DNA of 64,000 nucleotides from Tragulus kanchil (taxonomy: Eukaryota > Chordata > Mammalia > Artiodactyla > Tragulidae), in assembly GCA_022376925.1 (NCBI GenBank), contig JAIOJX010000026.1, positions 251,903,330-251,967,329 on the forward strand, written 5' to 3'. The notes beneath the pieces were generated by a model. It had not been told where the DNA came from and searched no databases. It was given only the letters and a program-made list of their open reading frames with translations. The position numbers and the translations under genes are program-made. Below, piece by piece: positions 50,988 to 62,673 of this stretch (its first letter is position 1; the number at the start of each line of letters is the position of its first letter).

Positions 50988-53197
50988 AATGCCAAGCACT
51001 AATGGTGCCTTATGTTCTTTTCTGGAAGAGTTTGGAACTTTGTGGAGTCACTGGACTAAATCAGAAGTCCCAGTGTCTAGGCCTTCGGTGTTGAGGTTAT
51101 ATGGGCTGTCCCATACACTATGATGTGTGCAGTTGGCTGGAGAACTTCACTTTGTTCGAGTCTGGAGGCGGCTTACCCGCCCTGTCAGAGTCTGGAGTGA
51201 GTGGGGTGAGGCTGAGGTTGGCCGGTGTGGCCTGCCCGCCCTCCCGCGCGCCCTGCCCCAGCTGCCCCTTCAGGTGTCTCCACCTCAGAGGCCGGCTGGG
51301 CACTGCTGTGCCTGCGTGGCTGTGACTTGCATCCCGACCTCGCCGCCTGGCACAGCAGAACCCCTTGTGCAATGCGGTGAGGGCTGAGCCAGAGATCTGG
51401 GACGGAGATCTGCCCGTCCCAGGTTGAAGCACAGGACCCTCGGCGGTTCCACGGGGCTGCCCAGAGGAGCCACTCACGGCCGGGCCTGCGGAGTGGCAAG
51501 AGGAGAAGCCAGAAAACCCTGTGGAGCCAGATGTGACTCAGGGCCCCCTCCCCGCGGGGTCCTTCTAGGTGAGGACACATCCACCTGCGTGCCTTCCCTG
51601 GAAGCTCTGCCTGCCCAGGGAGGTGAGAGGAGCTCTGGGGCGGGTGGGCCCCTTGCCTCAGCCTTTGTTCCCCTGGGAACAGGGAGCATGGGGCAGAGGG
51701 AGATGCACAGACAGGAATTTCTGGGAGGTTTCCTGCAGGCAGGCCTCATCCTCACAGGTCCCCTGTGTCACCAGGGACATGCATTGCATGGCCTGGCCGC
51801 CTGAGCATGCGAGGTGTCAGCGCACAGCAGAGGAGGGCAAGCAGCTGTTGGGTCCAGAGCACTGCGTAGTGAGGACTTGGCTTCCCGGACCTGTCCCTTT
51901 CAGCCTCCCCTGGTGTTGGTTAGACAGTCTTCGCCTCCCAGAGTTGTTAGTGATCTTTATCTGGTCGGGTCCAAGGAGGCGGTGTCTGCAGTAATTGGAT
52001 TTTCCTTCCTTATTCACGTCTTCTCCTCTCACTTTCGTATAGCAACCAATCTCTTTCTTGTTTGATCTTTAATTCTTTGGTCCCATGTTTTTAATGCCAA
52101 GCACTAATGGTGCCTTATGTTCTTTTCTGGAAGAGCTTGGAACTTTGTGGAGTCCCTGGACTAAATCAGAAGTCCCAGTGTCTACGCCTTCGGAGTTGAG
52201 GTTATATGGGCTGTCCCATACACTATGATGTGTGCAGTTGGCTGGAGAACTTCACTTTGTTCGAGTCTGGAGGCGGCTTACCCGCCCTGTCAGAGTCTGG
52301 AGTGAGTGGGGTGAGGCTGAGGTTGGCCGGTGTGGCCTGCCCGCCCTCCCGCGCGCCCTGCCCCAGCTGCCCCTTCAGGTGTCTCCACCTCAGAGGCCGG
52401 CTGGGCACTGCTGTGCCTGCGTGGCTGTGACTTGCATCCCGACCTCGCCGCCTGGCACAGCAGAACCCCTTGTGCAATGCGGTGAGGGCTGAGCCAGAGA
52501 TCTGGGACGGAGATCTGCCCGTCCCAGGTTGAAGCACAGGACCCTCGGCGGTTCCACGGGGCTGCCCAGAGGAGCCACTCACGGCCGGGCCTGCGGAGTG
52601 GCAAGAGGAGAAGCCAGAAAACCCTGTGGAGCCAGATGTGACTCAGGGCCCCCTCCCCGCGGGGTCCTTCTAGGTGAGGACACATCCACCTGCGTGCCTT
52701 CCCTGGAAGCTCTGCCTGCCCAGGGAGGTGAGAGGAGCTCTGGGGCGGGTGGGCCGCTTGCCTCAGCCTTTGTTCCCCTGGGAACAGGGAGCATGGGGCA
52801 GAGGGAGATGCACAGACAGGAATTTCTGGGAGGTTTCCTGCAGGCAGGCCTCATCCTCACAGGTCCCCTGTGTCACCAGGGACATGCATTGCATGGCCTG
52901 GCCGCCTGAGCATGCGAGGTGTCAGCGCACAGCAGAGGAGGGCAAGCAGCTGTTGGGTCCAGAGCACTGCGTAGTGAGGACTTGGCTTCCCGGACCTGTC
53001 CCTTTCAGCCTCCCCTGGTGTTGGTTAGACAGTCTTCGCCTCCCAGAGTTGTTAGTGATCTTTATCTGGTCGGGTCCAAGGAGGCGGTGTCTGCAGTAAT
53101 TGGATTTTCCTTCCTTATTCACGTCTTCTCCTCTCACTTTCGTATAGCAACCAATCTCTTTCTTGTTTGATCTTTAATTCTTTGGTCCCATGTTTTT
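50988..53197. repeat. Stutter duplication 16 (50988-52092 = 52093-53197)
   Basis: The offset is exactly 1105. The unit starts inside the right-hand target duplication of the CHR SINE at 50687-50984. Several substitutions cluster in the first ~110 bp of the second copy, and one lies at 51654/52759 or nearby (C versus G). The unit includes the GC-rich patch. Confidence 0.93.
51120..51780. other. GC-rich, CpG-containing patch
   Basis: This stretch is much richer in G+C and CpG than its surroundings, with clusters such as ccgccctcccgcgcgccctg and cccgcggggtcc. My rough count gives an observed/expected CpG near 0.6 over 51120-51560, which is borderline for a CpG island. It lies in a TANC1 intron and is duplicated at 52225-52885 by stutter 16. 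Overlapping open frames here are a by-product of GC content. Confidence 0.4.
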
Positions 53198-53872
53198 AAC
53201 TTTTAAACTCTTCGTCTCAACCATTAAACTGGATGTAGAAGTTGAAAGATGTTTGTTTGGGCTTTGTCAGTGCTACTTGCTTTTTCTTCTGTCGTGTGGG
53301 GAAGACAACAGTCTTGCGATACGTGAGGCAACTGACGTGTGCCCTTTTGTCTGATTTTCTTCACAACCCAGGGAGAAACACAGGACTCTCTTCAGAGCCC
53401 TGGCTTTGAAAACGGAGAATGCAGGGCATTCTGTGGAATGCTTAAAGAAAATTTCAGTTTGGGGGTGTTTAAAAATCTTTTCAAAATGTATGTTTTTGTG
53501 TATATTTCATATGCTAATAAATCCATGTACATAATTTATAAATACATGTATGTGGGATGTGTGAACAAATTTTTTGGATAGTGTAGAGACATGATGAGAA
53601 CAGGGCATTGTGGAGCACAGCAAGGCTTCAGGTATTCCGGGGCTTTCTTGCCCCTGGGCCTGTCAGGAGTCCTGAGAGATGTGCTGGAGGTGTAGAAGAG
53701 ATCCCTGAGTCATAAGCACTATTATAATATTTGTGGTAGCCACTGTTGTTGTTCTTGTTTCCTAGGGGTACTTATTTATTTATATTCCGTTCCTCCCTAG
53801 TAGATTTGAAATGCTCAGAGGCATTTACTAAATCAAGATTTTTCTTTTTCAAACAAGTTATGAGTTGAGGAG

Positions 53873-54079
53873 GGGCTTCCCCAGTGACTCAGCAGTAACG
53901 AATTCATCTGCCAATTCAGGAAATGCAGGTTTCCATCTCTGGGTCAGGAAGATCCCCGGGAGGAGGAAATGGCAACTCACCGCAGTATTCTTGCCTGGAG
54001 AATTCCACGACAGAGGAGCTTCACAAGCTACAGTCCATGGGGTTGCAGAGAGTCAGACGTGACTGTGACTCAGCAACAT
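53873..54079 (+). mobile_element. Bov-tA type SINE
   Basis: It runs from gggcttccccagtgactcag to agagtcagacgtgactgtga. It repeats at 55017-55223 through stutter 17. Confidence 0.88.
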
Positions 54080-55016
54080 GAGTTTTCCTCAACCTAAGTT
54101 GGGGAAAGAGTGAGAGAAAAGATGAAGTCAGGAGTCAGGTTCATAAGATTTTATTCATTTTGCTTAAAAGTGAGCAGAAAGTTTTACTCTTAAGATTTCC
54201 AGTGGCCCATGTAAAGAGAGAACACAATCAAACTAACACACAAGATGATGTCTGGAAAGGTAAAGACGGTGTCTGCATTTTTCCCAGTTTTTGCAACCAA
54301 TCTCTTTCTTGTTTGATCTTTAATTCTTTGGTCCCATGTTTTTAACTTTTAAACTCTTCGTCTCAACCATTAAACTGGATGTAGAAGTTGAAAGATGTTT
54401 GTTTGGGCTTTGTCAGTGCTACTTGCTTTTTCTTCTGTCGTGTGGGAAGACAACAGTCTTGCGATCGTGAGGCAACTGACGTGTGCCCTTTTGTCTGATT
54501 TTCTTCACAACCCAGGGAGAAACACAGGACTCTCTTCAGAGCCCTGGCTTTGAAAACGGAGAATGCAGGGCATTCTGTGGAATGCTTAAAGAAAATTTCA
54601 GTTTGGGGGTGTTTAAAAATCTTTTCAAAATGTATGTTTTTGTGTATATTTCATATGCTAATAAATCCATGTACATAATTTATAAATACATGTATGTGGG
54701 ATGTGTGAACAAATTTTTTGGATAGTGTAGAGACATGATGAGAACAGGGCATTGTGGAGCACAGCAAGGCTTCAGGTATTCCGGGGCTTTCTTGCCCCTG
54801 GGCCTGTCAGGAGTCCTGAGAGATGTGCTGGAGGTGTAGAAGAGATCCCTGAGTCATAAGCACTATTATAATATTTGTGGTAGCCACTGTTGTTGTTCTT
54901 GTTTCCTAGGGGTACTTATTTATTTATATTCCGTTCCTCCCTAGTAGATTTGAAATGCTCAGAGGCATTTACTAAATCAAGATTTTTCTTTTTCAAACAA
55001 GTTATGAGTTGAGGAG

Positions 55017-55223
55017 GGGCTTCCCCAGTGACTCAGCAGTAACGAATTCATCTGCCAATTCAGGAAATGCAGGTTTCCATCTCTGGGTCAGGAAGATCCC
55101 CGGGAGGAGGAAATGGCAACTCACCGCAGTATTCTTGCCTGGAGAATTCCACGACAGAGGAGCTTCACAAGCTACAGTCCATGGGGTTGCAGAGAGTCAG
55201 ACGTGACTGTGACTCAGCAACAT
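55017..55223 (+). mobile_element. Bov-tA type SINE (stutter copy)
   Basis: This is the copy of 53873-54079 at offset 1144. Confidence 0.85.
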
Positions 55224-55840
55224 GAGTTTTCCTCAACCTAAGTTGGGGAAAGAGTGAGAGAAAAGATGAAGTCAGGAGTCAGGTTCATAAGATTTTATTC
55301 ATTTTGCTTAAAAGTGAGCAGAAAGTTTTACTCTTAAGATTTCCAGTGGCCCATGTAAAGAGAGAACACAATCAAACTAACACACAAGATGATGTCTGGA
55401 AGGTAAAGACAAAAATGTGCCTATTCCTGGTACTGGACCCAGAGAGCTACCCCCGTGTGGGTCCTTAAAAGGGGAGAAACCAAAGTTTGAACCCAAGCCC
55501 CTTGCAGTTTTCACCCCTTGTCTTTTCCAGAGCTCAGAGAGGGAAGAATTCCATTCTGTGTATATGCTTGATACCAATGGCTCTTAGTTCTGAACAATTC
55601 TGGACTAATGTCATCGTCAGTTTATTTCTTGATGTTCTTTTAAAACTACAACTTGATTTAGATCCCAGCAAACTACTTATTGGGCCCTGAACTTTACTGT
55701 TTATTTTTTTAAAAATTCTATTTGAAGTGAACATTAGCATATGAAAGGACTTTTAGTAGGCAAAGAGCCCTTGAGGGAAAGCTGTGAGGGAGAAGGAAGG
55801 AGTCTTTATTGTTTTACTGCTGTGTCATAAACAGCACGAA

Positions 55841-56060
55841 GGACTTCTCTGGTGGTGTGGATGGCAAAGAAGCTGCCTGCAATGCAGGAGGCCTGGGTTC
55901 AATCCCTGAGTCAGGAAGATCCCCTGGAGAAGGGCGTTCTTCCCAGTATTATTAGGAGGTATTCTTGCCTGGAGAATTCCATGGACATAGGAGCCTGGTA
56001 GGCTACAGTCCACAGGGTCACAAGAGTCAGACACGACTGAGCAACTAACACTTCCACTTT
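55841..56060 (+). mobile_element. Bov-tA type SINE
   Basis: It runs from ggacttctctggtggtgtgg through cctgcaatgcaggaggcctg to gtcagacacgactgagcaac and cttccacttt. An extra ~15 bp sits in the middle near 55945. It repeats at 56985-57204 through stutter 18. Confidence 0.9.
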
Positions 56061-56984
56061 CTTGGCATCTGTACTTGTTGAAGGGATAAGATGACAGAAT
56101 TTTTGAGTTGTTGAGGGGCTTTTCAAGATTATCCAGGCTCTGGAAAATGTCAAATGGCACTTATTGTTTTAGAACCTTAATCATCATCATTAGGGTTTTA
56201 CTCTGTGTGTGTGCACTTGAAGGTGACTGGGTTACCTTAACCAAGCGTTTATTTCTGTTAGCCTGGAAGAAAAATAGGTATTTTTGAGGAGCACGTCATT
56301 TGTTGTAAGACCCACTTACCCTTTCTTGGAGGCTGTGGAGGTGTCCTCCTTAGTATGCTTTTTAGGTTGAGAGGACTCTGCCCTCCTGGATCTGCTTCAG
56401 AGCTTCATCTTGCCTGAATTGAGATGGAAGCTCATGGCCTGGGCTTCTGGCTGGCAGCCTTACAGAGACCCCAGGGAAGAACGTTGTAAAGCAGGGCAGT
56501 CTTAGGGGAGCGTCTTTGTGGGAGGGTCCTGGCTTCTCACCTGCCTGCCTCTTGGGAGGGCCCTGGTGAGAGCAGGTGCCGAATGCATCCCTTAACTGAG
56601 CTTCATGAGGGCAGTGGGAGTGTCTTCTTCTTACAGACGTGAACTCATCCTTCTTTTGAAATCATGGTCCTATCATGGGACCTCTCTTCCCAACTGCTGT
56701 TCCTGCAGCTGGAGGCCTTCCTCCTCTGCCCACTTCCCCTGTCTGCCTGAGTCATTTGAGACTAATGTCATCGTCAGTTTATTTCTTGTTTTTTAAAACT
56801 ACAACTTGATTTAGATCCAAAATTTTTGGGCCCTGAACTTTACTGTTTATTTTTAAAAATTCTATTTGAAGTGAACATTAGCATATGAAAGGACTTTTAG
56901 TAGGCAAAGAGCCCTTGAGGGAAAGCTGTGAGGGAGAAGGAAGGAGTCTTTATTGTTTTACTGCTGTGTCATAAACAGCACGAA

Positions 56985-57204
56985 GGACTTCTCTGGTGGT
57001 GTGGATGGCAAAGAAGCTGCCTGCAATGCAGGAGGCCTGGGTTCAATCCCTGAGTCAGGAAGATCCCCTGGAGAAGGGCGTTCTTCCCAGTATTATTAGG
57101 AGGTATTCTTGCCTGGAGAATTCCATGGACATAGGAGCCTGGTAGGCTACAGTCCACAGGGTCACAAGAGTCAGACACGACTGAGCAACTAACACTTCCA
57201 CTTT
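56985..57204 (+). mobile_element. Bov-tA type SINE (stutter copy)
   Basis: This is the copy of 55841-56060 at offset 1144. Confidence 0.87.
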
Positions 57205-58087
57205 CTTGGCATCTGTACTTGTTGAAGGGATAAGATGACAGAATTTTTGAGTTGTTGAGGGGCTTTTCAAGATTATCCAGGCTCTGGAAAATGTCAAATG
57301 GCACTTATTGTTTTAGAACCTTAATCATCATCATTAGGGTTTTACTCTGTGTGTGTGCACTTGAAGGTGACTGGGTTACCTTAACCAAGCGTTTATTTCT
57401 GTTAGCCTGGAAGAAAAATAGGTATTTTTGAGGAGCACGTCATTTGTTGTAAGACCCACTTACCCTTTCTTGGAGGCTGTGGAGGTGTCCTCCTTAGTAT
57501 GCTTTTTAGGTTGAGAGGGACTCTGCCCCTCCTGGATCTGCTTCAGAGCTTCATCTTGCCTGAATTGAGATGGAAGCTCATGGCCTGGGCTTCTGGCTGG
57601 CAGCCTTACAGAGACCCCAGGGAAGAACGTTGTAAAGCAGGGCAGTCTTAGGGGAGCGTCTTTGTGGGAGGGTCCTGGCTTCTCACCTGCCTGCCTCTTG
57701 GGAGGGCCCTGGTGAGAGCAGGTGCCGAATGCATCCCTTAACTGAGCTTCATGAGGGCAGTGGGAGTGTCTTCTTCTTACAGACGTGAACTCATCCTTCT
57801 TTTGAAATCATGGTCCTATCATGGGACCTCTCTTCCCAACTGCTGTTCCTGCAGCTGGAGGCCTTCCTCCTCTGCCCACTTCCCCTTCTGCTCACTGACC
57901 TGAATGGTGCCACTGGGCAGGGCCTGGGCGCTTGTGGCTGTGCTGACCGAATGGGGCCTTCAGCCTGTCCCTGCAGTCCTTGAGCCCTGACCAGGCTGTC
58001 CCTGCCTAGCTACTGCTTGGATCCTTGAAGTCCTACTACTGGTGCTGTCATTTGCAACAGGAAGTATGGAGCTCCTGTTCCCACTGT

Positions 58088-58147
58088 TTGAGGTCTGAGT
58101 TAGGGAGATTCTAACTCAGACCTCAAGGGAGATTCTAATCTCCCTTG
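58088..58147. repeat. Two adjacent inverted repeats (hairpins)
   Basis: The first hairpin has a perfect 15 bp stem (58088-58102 with 58112-58126) and a 9-base loop gggagattc. The second has an 11 bp stem (58124-58134 with 58137-58147) and a 2-base loop. They share bases 58124-58126, and the loop sequence gggagatt of the first recurs as the stem of the second. Confidence 0.92.
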
Positions 58148-60089
58148 GAGATTTGAATCGGAAGTGCAAGGCATTCAGGCAGAGTAAATGAAGAATATCA
58201 CTTGGACTTTGGACTTTGTTTTTCACCTTAAGGGTATGTGCCCCCAATAAAACAGCCACAACATAAAAACCAGTCACCCCCACCCTGGAACTGTTTCTGT
58301 AACTTAGATATTGGGGTTGTCTGGAAACCTAATTATAACATGGTTTCAGGCAAAGCATTTTAAGTCCTAAGCACTGGACTTTTAAGTGAAATTTTGTACC
58401 ACAGTCACAACTTATTAACAGATTATCATTAGTAACTAATTACGATTGAGGCAATAGTCTCACTGACAAATTAGGGTAATGCTATGGAGCCCTTAGCACA
58501 GTCCCTGGTAAGCAGTAACCTTCAGTAAATATTAGTGGCTGCGATTACTGACACCACCTGCGTTTTTAGGATGGAGAGAGTCATACGTGATATACACAAG
58601 CTCTATGAATGGCCCATTAAAAACACATAAACACAATGAAGCCTGTGATCGATTCCAAATAGGTGGAGACATTAGTGTGCGTACTCCTGCTAGAATCCTT
58701 GGAAATGCTGGGAGAAACAGCAGATCCCCTAAAGGTGTGCCAGGCCTGTCCCAAGTCAGCTTACACTTTGGTCGGAAACATAATGCCCGCAATCCTGAAC
58801 CAGCGACAGAGATTTGATGTCGTGTCTCTGCCGTGTGTTCACTTGCTCATTCGTTGAATAAGCCGATGTTTACTGCTACGTGCCAGGCGCTGTGCTGCTC
58901 AGAAGAGGAAGGGACCAGCTCATGGTAAATCCTCTAAGGAGTCTCCAGCATGTAAGGACGGATTTTTAAACAAGGAGGCGAGCAGTGGATGCGAAGTCCA
59001 GGAGCAAAGACAGTTTTAGAGTTGTGATAGGATACCCTAAAGCCATGGGAGGAAATTGTTTTAAGTTCCAAACCATAAAAACATTGTAAAAATAAACTAA
59101 ACAAAACTCCTTCAGATCCTTTGATCTCAGATGCCTCTGTTGGAGCTAATTCGCCAGCCTGCTGATGAAGTGTGTATCATCGCGGTATGTTGATGAAGCA
59201 GCTTAATCCAGGCGCTGGGTCCTGAATACACTCTGACTCCGTGCGCTCCCATTTAAGTCTTGCAGGTAGGGGCCGGGGCTGCTGGGATCCAAAGAAATGT
59301 CAGAGGGCCTGGCCTCTGTTCTCAAGGACACCAGCCAGTGTTGGGGCCATGGTGGGACCTCCTGTGTTTGCAAGTGGATCACATATGGCTCGGCATCTTT
59401 AAATCAAACGTGGCTGTTGGTAGATTTGTAGAGTGAACGTTTCTGCTTTCCTTCAGTGTATTCCTCCTCTTTTGCCAAGAGGCTTTTCCACATCCTGGTT
59501 TTCTTAGAAGAGGTTAGATATTAATTCTGCCCTCAAGTGTCCTTTCCTATGCTTGTGTATTCCTGACCATGGTTTCATAGAGATTTCCATTCTAGGATGC
59601 TAAAGGATTAAAAGTTAAGTCAGCCTCTCTGGATCATCTTAAACATGTTACCAAGTTTAATTCTAAGAATCAAATTTCTACTTGATATTATCATTGTAGT
59701 TTTATTTTATAGAGTTTTCTCCTGCATCTTCTCTGCATTAACCATTGTACTGCCCTGTCCCCTCTCTCCATGCACAAATGTTACTAATTTGGGAAAAATA
59801 CTTAAAGATTCAAAGGAATTTAATAAGATTTGAATGCTTTTGTGAGCAATTCATCTTTGTTAAAAGACAGGATATTTCATGTCCAAATGTCATAGATTTA
59901 CTATTAACTTTCAGATACTTTTAGACAGCTTTTTCATTATCTTCTTATCAAAGTTTTCTCTTTCCTCCCCTGTAGAGTGATTTAGCAGTTTATTTCCCCT
60001 GATAAGCAACATTCTTCTAATTTACCAAAATACACTGTATGAAACGTACTTTGATAAAAATCTGCATAGACCGGAAAACTCTCCACTGA

Positions 60090-60596
<507 letters not shown>

Positions 60597-60867
60597 TAAA
60601 CCCATATGTAAACAAAAGGCTACATTTAATGGTCCTTAAGTGACCCTTCCCCTGTAGAATCCTTTAAATCTAATCTTTAGACTCTATGGCTCTTTGTGTA
60701 TGAGGGAAGAAAGGACCAAAAACTCTGTCCTTGTTTTTTCTTATCGTAAGTTAATTCAGGATTTACAGCTTGGTCGATGGGAATCATTGTTTAGAAGCAG
60801 TTTGTTAATATCAGCTCAAAGAATTTCTTTTCCATTCCTTAATTCCCGTTACAGTTTATTTTTAACT

Positions 60868-60990
60868 TTTAACTGGAGATAATTGCTTGGCAATGTTGTG
60901 TTGGTTTCTGCCATACAACAATGCGAATCAGCCAGAAGCATGCATATATTGCCTCCCTCTTGAACTTCCCTCCCGCCTACCCCTCCAAAG
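60868..60990 (-). mobile_element. L1 3'-end fragment
   Basis: Contains ggagataattgcttggcaat, gtgttggtttctgccataca and cctccctcttgaacttccct, which are familiar landmarks of artiodactyl L1 3' UTRs on this strand. Confidence 0.65.
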
Positions 60991-61302
60991 ATTTCTAATC
61001 CAGCTTTCAAGCTAATTTTTTATCATTGAGGCCCATCATATAGTTGGGAGATCTAGTTTGTGTATAATTTAATTATAAGAGAGCTCACGGTTTAAAACAT
61101 ACGCAGCAGAAAAGACAGCTCTCCAGCAAGGAAATGGAAACAGGCCAGACAGACATGCCCCAGCAGACGGGGCAGCTGGAGCCGAGAAGAGAATGTGGAA
61201 GTGGTGACGGGCTGGCTGGCTGGTCAGTGGGTATAGTTCCCGCGGGTGGGGAGGGGAGCCTTGCCTCTGAGCTGTTGGTCTGCTTCAGGGTCCCAGGTTT
61301 CT

Positions 61303-61484
61303 TTTAAAAGCAAAACAAAACAAAACAAAACTTTTACTTATTTATTTTTGACTGTGCTGGGTCTTTGTTGTTGTGTGGGTTTAGCTGCTCTGTGGTATGT
61401 GGGATCTTCCCGGATCAGGGATCGAACCTGGGTCTCCCACGTTGGCAGATGGGTTCTTATCCACTGAGCCACAAGGGAAGCCCA
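61303..61484 (-). mobile_element. CHR-1-like SINE, short form
   Basis: The tail at the left (aaaacaaaacaaaac-type run) is followed by gactgtgctgggtctttgtt and then the head cactgagccacaagggaagc at the right. A perfect 16 bp target duplication (agggtcccaggtttct) lies at 61287-61302 and 61485-61500. Confidence 0.9.
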
Positions 61485-62497
61485 AGGGTCCCAGGTTTCT
61501 AAACCCAGTGCTCTTCTGTTGAATTTCGAAGAGGAACTTGTTTTGGTCATTTTCTGTTAACCGGTGAGGCACTTGAGATGTCTCCTCTGCTGAGGCCTGA
61601 CCCAAGACCTCTCTTCCTACATCAGAGAATTTCTCTGGGATGCTGTACTGCTCCTTTGGGATGGGCCAGGCCACTCTGGTTGTTGCTGAGTGTGTTTGTA
61701 ATGGAACTCTGAAGTGGCTGATAAATAAGGGGCCCTAATGGGAAAGCTCTGAGGCACAACTCTTAATTCACTTTCAAAGGAAATAAAACGGCCTTGTTCC
61801 ACAAGTGGGGTTTGGCGTGCCTGCCAGAGGGAAAGACTGAGAGCTTCATGCATATTGAATGATGGTTCTTCCCGAAGCTTTTGTGTCTTCCCACCTCCAT
61901 CCCATAGCATAACATGTTGTACTCAAGGCATTTTAGACCATTTTTACCTGAATATGTTGAAAAGTTCATTTGTATTATCCCAGCACTTCATAGGTGTATT
62001 GACTTGAACGAAATGGTAGACTTGTGTTCAATTTAATGCAGTTATTCTAAAATGAGGAAACACATTAATAAATTAATTTAACAGTGTTAAAAGGACCCCC
62101 TTTCGGGTTATGTTTTCTGCTTGATGTTCTTTTAGGTGGTTTCCTGCCATGTGAAGTGACAGTGGGTGTGAGCTGAGTATTTCCAGGAGACTGTTGTGAT
62201 TATAGAGCAGGGCTTTCTGATTTCTGCTGTGCTCATTCATTAGCATTGACAGATGCATTTGAACGGGACCTCCTGTGGAACTGGGAGGGTTTTACCTCTG
62301 GGCTTAAGCAGTGACTGCTTAGCCTAATGGGTTTGCTCATTTCTCCTGTGTTGCATATTTTATAAACTAAAAGCATATTTTAGAAGGAAACAGGCAAGTG
62401 CCTTACATCATAGTATCTGCTAACAAGCTAGGAGTCTGGTAGAGTCTTCATTGCCTGCCCTCTTACCCCTAAAGCTGAACTCCACTTATGTGGGAAT

Positions 62498-62673
62498 GGA
62501 GGGTTTTCCCTGGTGATCTAGTGGCTAAGACTCTGTCCTCGCAATGCAGTGGGCCCAGGTTCCATCCCTGGCCAGGGAGCTAGATCCCACAAACTACAAC
62601 TAAGAGTTCCCATGCCAAAGAGATCCCACATGCTGCAAACTAAGAGTTGATGCACTTAGATTTTTTTTTTTTA
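62498..62673 (+). mobile_element. tRNA-type SINE, CHR-1-like
   Basis: The head tttccctggtgatctagtgg and ggttccatccctggccaggg is followed by repeated agatcccaca motifs and a T run. It is diverged. Confidence 0.8.

Larger units (their letters stand above)
53147..55410. repeat. Stutter duplication 17 (53147-54267 = 54293-55410)
   Basis: The offset is 1146, falling to 1143. Filler 54268-54292 is unrelated or degraded. The unit contains a Bov-tA SINE. It overlaps the end of stutter 16. Confidence 0.92.
55603..57886. repeat. Stutter duplication 18 (55603-56740 = 56760-57886)
   Basis: The offset is 1157, then 1144-1146. The first ~80 bp of the second copy has several deletions and the rest is near-identical. 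Filler 56741-56759. This is the last stutter; nothing after 57886 is repeated in this way. Confidence 0.92.

Noticed and set aside
51118..51580. Several 120-140 aa frames on both strands in the GC-rich patch
   Set aside because: High GC content lengthens random frames. They overlap in all phases, are simply duplicated at +1105, and no exon boundaries match.
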